A stretch of DNA of 64,000 nt from Rufibacter ruber (GTDB lineage: Bacteria; Bacteroidota; Bacteroidia; Cytophagales; Hymenobacteraceae): the NCBI RefSeq assembly GCF_001647275.1, contig NZ_LRMM01000014.1, positions 27,472 through 91,471 on the forward strand. Direction: 5' to 3'. Shown here in pieces: positions 60,912 to 64,000 of the stretch. Within the stretch, counting starts at the first letter, position 1, and every line of letters starts with the position of its first letter. The notes beneath the pieces are model-generated. The model made no database searches and was not told where the DNA came from. It saw only the letters and a program-made list of their open reading frames with translations. The translations under genes and the position numbers were made by a program.

Positions 60912-61676
60912 ATGTTTTCCCAGAAGATTAAACTTCTAGCCGCCGTTTCTATGCTTGCCTTTTCCTTTCTAAGTAGCTGTACCGTAACAGATAGGCGCCT
61001 GCAGGGATCACTGGCCCAAACCGCTACCGGATTACCCGCTACAGGCCGTAAAACCATCAGTTTCAGGCAAGATTTCAGGCTGGGCAACTTTACGGTGGAG
61101 GATGTGCGCCGCGGTTGGACCAGCACCGGCGGCTTTGGGGCGGGCCCGTTTGAGGCCAGGCGGGTACGCCAGAAATACGGGTTTGTCTTACGTGACAGCG
61201 CGGGCATTGCCTCACGGGTGACCTGTGGGGCCGGTGTCTCTGCCAAGGAAATAAAGCTGGGGAAAATTCTCTCCCTGGGTCTGGGCGGGGAAGACAGCCG
61301 TGAACTCTTTGTGAGCAACATCCCTTCGCGGGAGACGGGAAACTGGCGGCTCATCACCCAAGACCCGGGGCAGGTTGTGCTGTTTAAAGGCTTCTACAGT
61401 GCCTTCACCAAAGGTAATACAGAAATCAGGGTGGAACCGGTGCATGAGTATGAAAGCAAGTTCAGGGGCGCCGCTCAGGAGATTCTGGGCTTTGCGTTCA
61501 GAGACGGTATAGAGCTGGTGGCCGCTGTGCAGCTCACGGGCAAAGGAAGGTGTGGCTCAAGAAGGGCCTGGCGGCCGATGAACGGAGGGTGTTGGGAGGC
61601 GCGGCTTCTGTACCGCAAACCGGATAGACAAAATTCGGCAGAGCCGCAAAATGCCAGGGTGAAACTGCCCGTCTAA
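60912..61676 (+). CDS. Lipoprotein, tandem paralogue 1, with an apparent compensated frameshift
   Basis: A 254-residue lipoprotein with a lipobox-like FLSSCTVTD (Cys23). It aligns along most of its length with the next gene (ATGLPATGRKTISF / AMPVVGRSMMRVS; RETGNWRLITQDPGQ / EESGTWRLALADPGH). Near residues 211-234 the sequence RCGSRRAWRPMNGGCWE is unlike the paralogue. Reading the same DNA one base over gives VWLKKGLAADERRVLGG, which fits the paralogue's KVWLKNTLSPDLQMVLA. Two compensating indels at about 61545 and 61605 are therefore likely. Function is unknown. Confidence 0.7.
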   Translation: MFSQKIKLLAAVSMLAFSFLSSCTVTDRRLQGSLAQTATGLPATGRKTISFRQDFRLGNFTVEDVRRGWTSTGGFGAGPFEARRVRQKYGFVLRDSAGIASRVTCGAGVSAKEIKLGKILSLGLGGEDSRELFVSNIPSRETGNWRLITQDPGQVVLFKGFYSAFTKGNTEIRVEPVHEYESKFRGAAQEILGFAFRDGIELVAAVQLTGKGRCGSRRAWRPMNGGCWEARLLYRKPDRQNSAEPQNARVKLPV

Positions 61677-61739
61677 CCATTTCCATTCGTCTTTTCCCAA
61701 TTCGTTGTCTTACCTCATCACTATTTCACCTACTTCCCA

Positions 61740-62483
61740 ATGAACCCTTTCAAATTTTTCTTTTACGCAGCGGCAGTGGCTGCAGGTGTAGGGCTTGCCA
61801 GTTGCTCTATGCCGGATATGCGTGTGAGCCAGGGCATGCGGGAGGAAACCACGGCCATGCCGGTGGTAGGCAGGTCTATGATGCGGGTGTCGCTGGGCAA
61901 GGAGAAGGGCTTCGGGTTTGGCAAGTACCAACTGGAAAACATTGAACGCGGCTGGACCCGCCGGAACGGACCTATTGACAACCTGGTCATCCAAGACACA
62001 GACGCTTACCAGAAATACAGCTTCGGGGTGAGGGACTCAGTGCAGCAGAAAACCTGGTACGTGCAGGCGGCGGCCATGCACAACGCCAAAACCACTGAAC
62101 TGGCCGGTGTTTCCATCAACTTAGACAAACAGCGCGAGTTGTTGCAGGTAGTGTTTCAATCTGAGGAAAGCGGCACGTGGCGCCTGGCCCTGGCAGACCC
62201 CGGCCACTACCTGGAACGCCGTAACTTCTTGGGCAAGCTCAGCAACGGCGCCCATGAGCTGGAGGTCTACCCGCTGTACAAGTGGGAGGGGAAATCACTG
62301 CCGTCCAGCACCGCCCTGGGCTATGAGTTCTCCAAAGACGGGCATGTGCTGGCCACGGTGCAGACGGTGAACAACGGCAAAGTCTGGCTGAAGAACACCC
62401 TGAGCCCAGATCTGCAGATGGTCTTGGCCAGCGCCTGCGGCTCTTTGCTGCTCTACAACAAACTGGATGACGAGAACCAGTAG
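61740..62483 (+). CDS. Lipoprotein, tandem paralogue 2
   Basis: A 247-residue lipoprotein with lipobox Cys22 (VGLASCSMPD). Mostly beta-strand in pattern, with KYQLENIERGWTRRNGPI, YSFGVRDSVQQKTWYVQAAA and GYEFSKDGHVLATVQTVNNG. It is a clear duplicate of the preceding gene and intact where that one is scrambled. Neither carries a known domain. The pair may form surface or periplasmic partners. Confidence 0.8.
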   Translation: MNPFKFFFYAAAVAAGVGLASCSMPDMRVSQGMREETTAMPVVGRSMMRVSLGKEKGFGFGKYQLENIERGWTRRNGPIDNLVIQDTDAYQKYSFGVRDSVQQKTWYVQAAAMHNAKTTELAGVSINLDKQRELLQVVFQSEESGTWRLALADPGHYLERRNFLGKLSNGAHELEVYPLYKWEGKSLPSSTALGYEFSKDGHVLATVQTVNNGKVWLKNTLSPDLQMVLASACGSLLLYNKLDDENQ

Positions 62484-62491
62484 CCGTGTTT

Positions 62492-62528
62492 CCGTTTTCG
62501 CTGTTTTCTGAAAAACAGCCCGAAAACG
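62492..62528. repeat. Interspersed palindrome, copy 32
   Basis: Begins 8 bases after the lipoprotein stop. TTCCG/CGGAA outer pairs extend the stem. Confidence 0.9.
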
Positions 62529-62633
62529 GAAGTCCCAGGAAATGATTGGCTGTGCTGGAACCCTTCTCTAAGCCAGAGGGTTACCGCCGCAGTTGCTCTG
62601 GAAAGAAGGACCGTGGCCGTTTTGTTTTTTTAG

Positions 62634-62671
62634 TTGGTCACATTTTTGGCAGGTTTGGTCACATTTTCGCC
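62634..62671 (+). repeat. Tandem direct repeat upstream of the DUF4407 gene
   Basis: TTGGTCACATTTTTGGC and TTGGTCACATTTTCGCC occur with a 21-bp period, a spacing compatible with an operator pair. Confidence 0.5.
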
Positions 62672-62752
62672 GGGTCTCAATAGCAAATCCCCCACTTTTG
62701 TCGTTGTTGGCATACTACTTTTAACTGGAGGCACCTGCTGCCTCTGTACAAT

Positions 62753-63895
62753 ATGAGAAATTTTTTCTGGTGGTGCGCCGGTGCAGACGACCACATCCTT
62801 GCCCAATGCCCCAAATCTGAACACGTAAAATTTGGCAGCATTGGCGCCACCGTGCTGTTTACGGGGGTGCTGGCAGCCCTGTCTGGCGGCTACGCACTGT
62901 ACACCGTTTTTGACTCAATTCCCGCGGCGGTGGCTTTTGGCCTGCTGTGGGGCATGGTGATTTTTAACCTGGACCGCTTCATTGTCTCCACCATTAGAAA
63001 GGAAGGCAGGTTTGGCAAGGAGTTCCTGCAGATTCTGCCCCGTCTGGTGCTGGCGCTGGTGTTGGCCATTGTGATCTCTAAACCGCTGGAGCTGCGTATT
63101 TTCCAGAAGGAGATTGACAGCGTGCTGGAGGAGAAGAAAGCCCAGCTGGCGCTGGAACACCAGCAGCTGGTAAACAAACAGTTCACTGAGACAGACTCGG
63201 TGCGCAAAGACATGGACCGCATCAAGGCCGAGATTGCCGCCAAATCTGCGCAACGGGACACGCTTTATGCCCAAATGAGCGCCGAGAGCGACGGCACCGG
63301 CGGAACCAAGAAAATTGGCCGCGGACCTATCTTTCAGGAGAAAAAGGCCCAGTATGACAAGATTGACGTTGAGCTGAAGGTGCTGCAGGAGCAGAACAGC
63401 CAACTCATTGCCGAGCGCCAGAAACGCATTGACACCCTCACCGCCCAGCGCGACAAAACCATTGCCCAGGCCAAAGCCCGCTTTGACGACTACGGCGGCT
63501 TAATGGCCCGTATGGAGGCCCTGGACAAACTACCGTGGCTGCCCAGCTTCTTTATCATGCTGCTGTTCATCTGTCTGGAGACAGCGCCCATTTTCACCAA
63601 GCTCATCTCCAAGCGCGGCCCCTATGATGACCTGCTGCGTGACGTGGAGACCACCACTGAGCTGGAGAGCCTGGAGAAACTGGAGACCCGCCGCCGCGAG
63701 TATGACACCCGCAAAGCCATTGACGAGGCGGGCAAAGACGCCCGCCTGGAGCATTACAGCTACAACCGCCGCGAAACCGTGAAAACAGACGCTGACGTAG
63801 ATCTGGAACTGGCCCGCACCAACGCCCACGCCCGCCTTAAAACCGGCAAAGAGAAGATTAGGCGCGAGACAGACGCCTATATGGACAACTTTTAA
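62753..63895 (+). CDS. DUF4407 membrane protein with a long coiled coil
   Basis: A 380-residue protein. Three hydrophobic helices lie in the first 115 residues (FGSIGATVLFTGVLAALSGG, LWGMVIFNLDRFIVSTIRKE, LVLALVLAIVISKPLELRI). A coiled coil of about 140 residues follows, then a fourth membrane helix (PSFFIMLLFICLETAPIFTK), and finally a charged tail rich in Arg and Glu. This is the DUF4407 architecture; function is unknown. It is monocistronic and followed by a strong terminator. Confidence 0.9.
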   Translation: MRNFFWWCAGADDHILAQCPKSEHVKFGSIGATVLFTGVLAALSGGYALYTVFDSIPAAVAFGLLWGMVIFNLDRFIVSTIRKEGRFGKEFLQILPRLVLALVLAIVISKPLELRIFQKEIDSVLEEKKAQLALEHQQLVNKQFTETDSVRKDMDRIKAEIAAKSAQRDTLYAQMSAESDGTGGTKKIGRGPIFQEKKAQYDKIDVELKVLQEQNSQLIAERQKRIDTLTAQRDKTIAQAKARFDDYGGLMARMEALDKLPWLPSFFIMLLFICLETAPIFTKLISKRGPYDDLLRDVETTTELESLEKLETRRREYDTRKAIDEAGKDARLEHYSYNRRETVKTDADVDLELARTNAHARLKTGKEKIRRETDAYMDNF

Positions 63896-63914
63896 GCTGG
63901 TAGAATGCTTCTAA

Positions 63915-63960
63915 TGCAAAAGCCCCACCTCTGAAAAAAAAAAGGTGGGGCTTTTGCATG
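63915..63960 (+). terminator. Terminator after the DUF4407 gene
   Basis: Stem GCAAAAGCCCCACCT / AGGTGGGGCTTTTGC around an A-rich loop. Confidence 0.92.
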
Positions 63961-63971
63961 TATAACATTGT

Positions 63972-64000
63972 CTGTTTTCGGCCTGTTTTCCAGAAAACAG
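63972..64000. repeat. Interspersed palindrome, copy 33 (cut by the window end)
   Basis: CTGTTTTCGGCCTGTTTTCC followed by AGAAAACAG; the right arm continues beyond the window. Confidence 0.85.

Noticed and set aside
653..64000. CRISPR array or tandem repeat interpretation of the palindrome copies
   Set aside because: Copies are about 2 kb apart with genes between them; there are no regular spacers and no cas genes.
1..64000. tRNA, rRNA, tmRNA, prophage or IS transposase genes
   Set aside because: I looked for T-loop/anticodon patterns, DDE transposase and phage proteins and found none convincing in the window.

Overview
This is about 64 kb of chromosome from a member of the Bacteroidota, most likely Cytophagales and probably Hymenobacteraceae (Rufibacter-like). 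The support is a SusC/SusD pair, gliding lipoproteins GldB, GldD and GldE, a CruF plus lycopene cyclase carotenoid pair, a mutY-ssb-gldE-gldD block next to HU and RNase G, TAnnTTTG-type promoter boxes, bTHX and a tiny bS22/mS38-like ribosomal protein. The genus is inference. No rRNA, tRNA, phage, CRISPR or classical IS transposase was found.

Layout. 1-8061: fatty-acid degradation (end of an acyl-CoA synthetase, MarR regulator, FadB-type enzyme broken by a frameshift, FadA thiolase, acyl-CoA dehydrogenase). Two one-gene cassettes sit in its intergenic gaps, a GIY-YIG nuclease and a four-helix-bundle (S23) protein, each bounded by its own inverted repeats. 8142-13444: SusC/SusD/surface lipoprotein locus, bracketed by two near-identical direct modules (palindrome plus terminator). 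13559-22103: scramblase-like protein, secreted proteins, RecG (frameshifted), YjdM, a serine hydrolase and a low-GC PIN-domain gene pair. 22286-31792: gldD-gldE-ssb-mutY facing HU-TPR-bS22-like-rng, then a beta-barrel protein and gldB. 32169-38910: a glycosyltransferase; a TPP-riboswitch-controlled four-gene operon (methyltransferase, PurM/HypE-like ATPase, degenerate ThiE/TenI homologue, Trm112-like protein); nth; a gene with an in-frame amber stop; an ECF sigma factor. 39243-44326: YitT, DUF202, truncated haemoglobin and an MFS exporter (frameshifted). 44451-52066: a 7.6-kb segment bounded by about 435-bp inverted repeats and carrying a CusA-TolC fusion and CusB. 52172-64000: bTHX, uvrA, carotenoid genes, tpiA, an antiporter, two tandem paralogous lipoproteins and a DUF4407 protein.

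The strongest unexplained signal is a roughly 38-bp palindrome, about GTTTTTGGCCTGTTTT - short loop - AAAACAGGCCAAAAAC. I count 33 copies, about one per 2 kb, in most non-operonic gaps. Many lie 2-9 bp after a stop codon, and one lies inside the cusB coding sequence. The bases flanking the arms differ between copies but stay complementary within a copy, which points to a maintained hairpin. The second candidate for a new system is the TPP-riboswitch operon, whose ThiE-like enzyme lacks phosphate-binding residues and which encodes a methyltransferase together with a Trm112-like protein. The third is the GIY-YIG cassette, with gene-less short copies of its ends elsewhere in the window.

Four genes are interrupted by single-base indels or a stop codon, and one more appears to carry two compensating indels. 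Several of these may be sequence errors.
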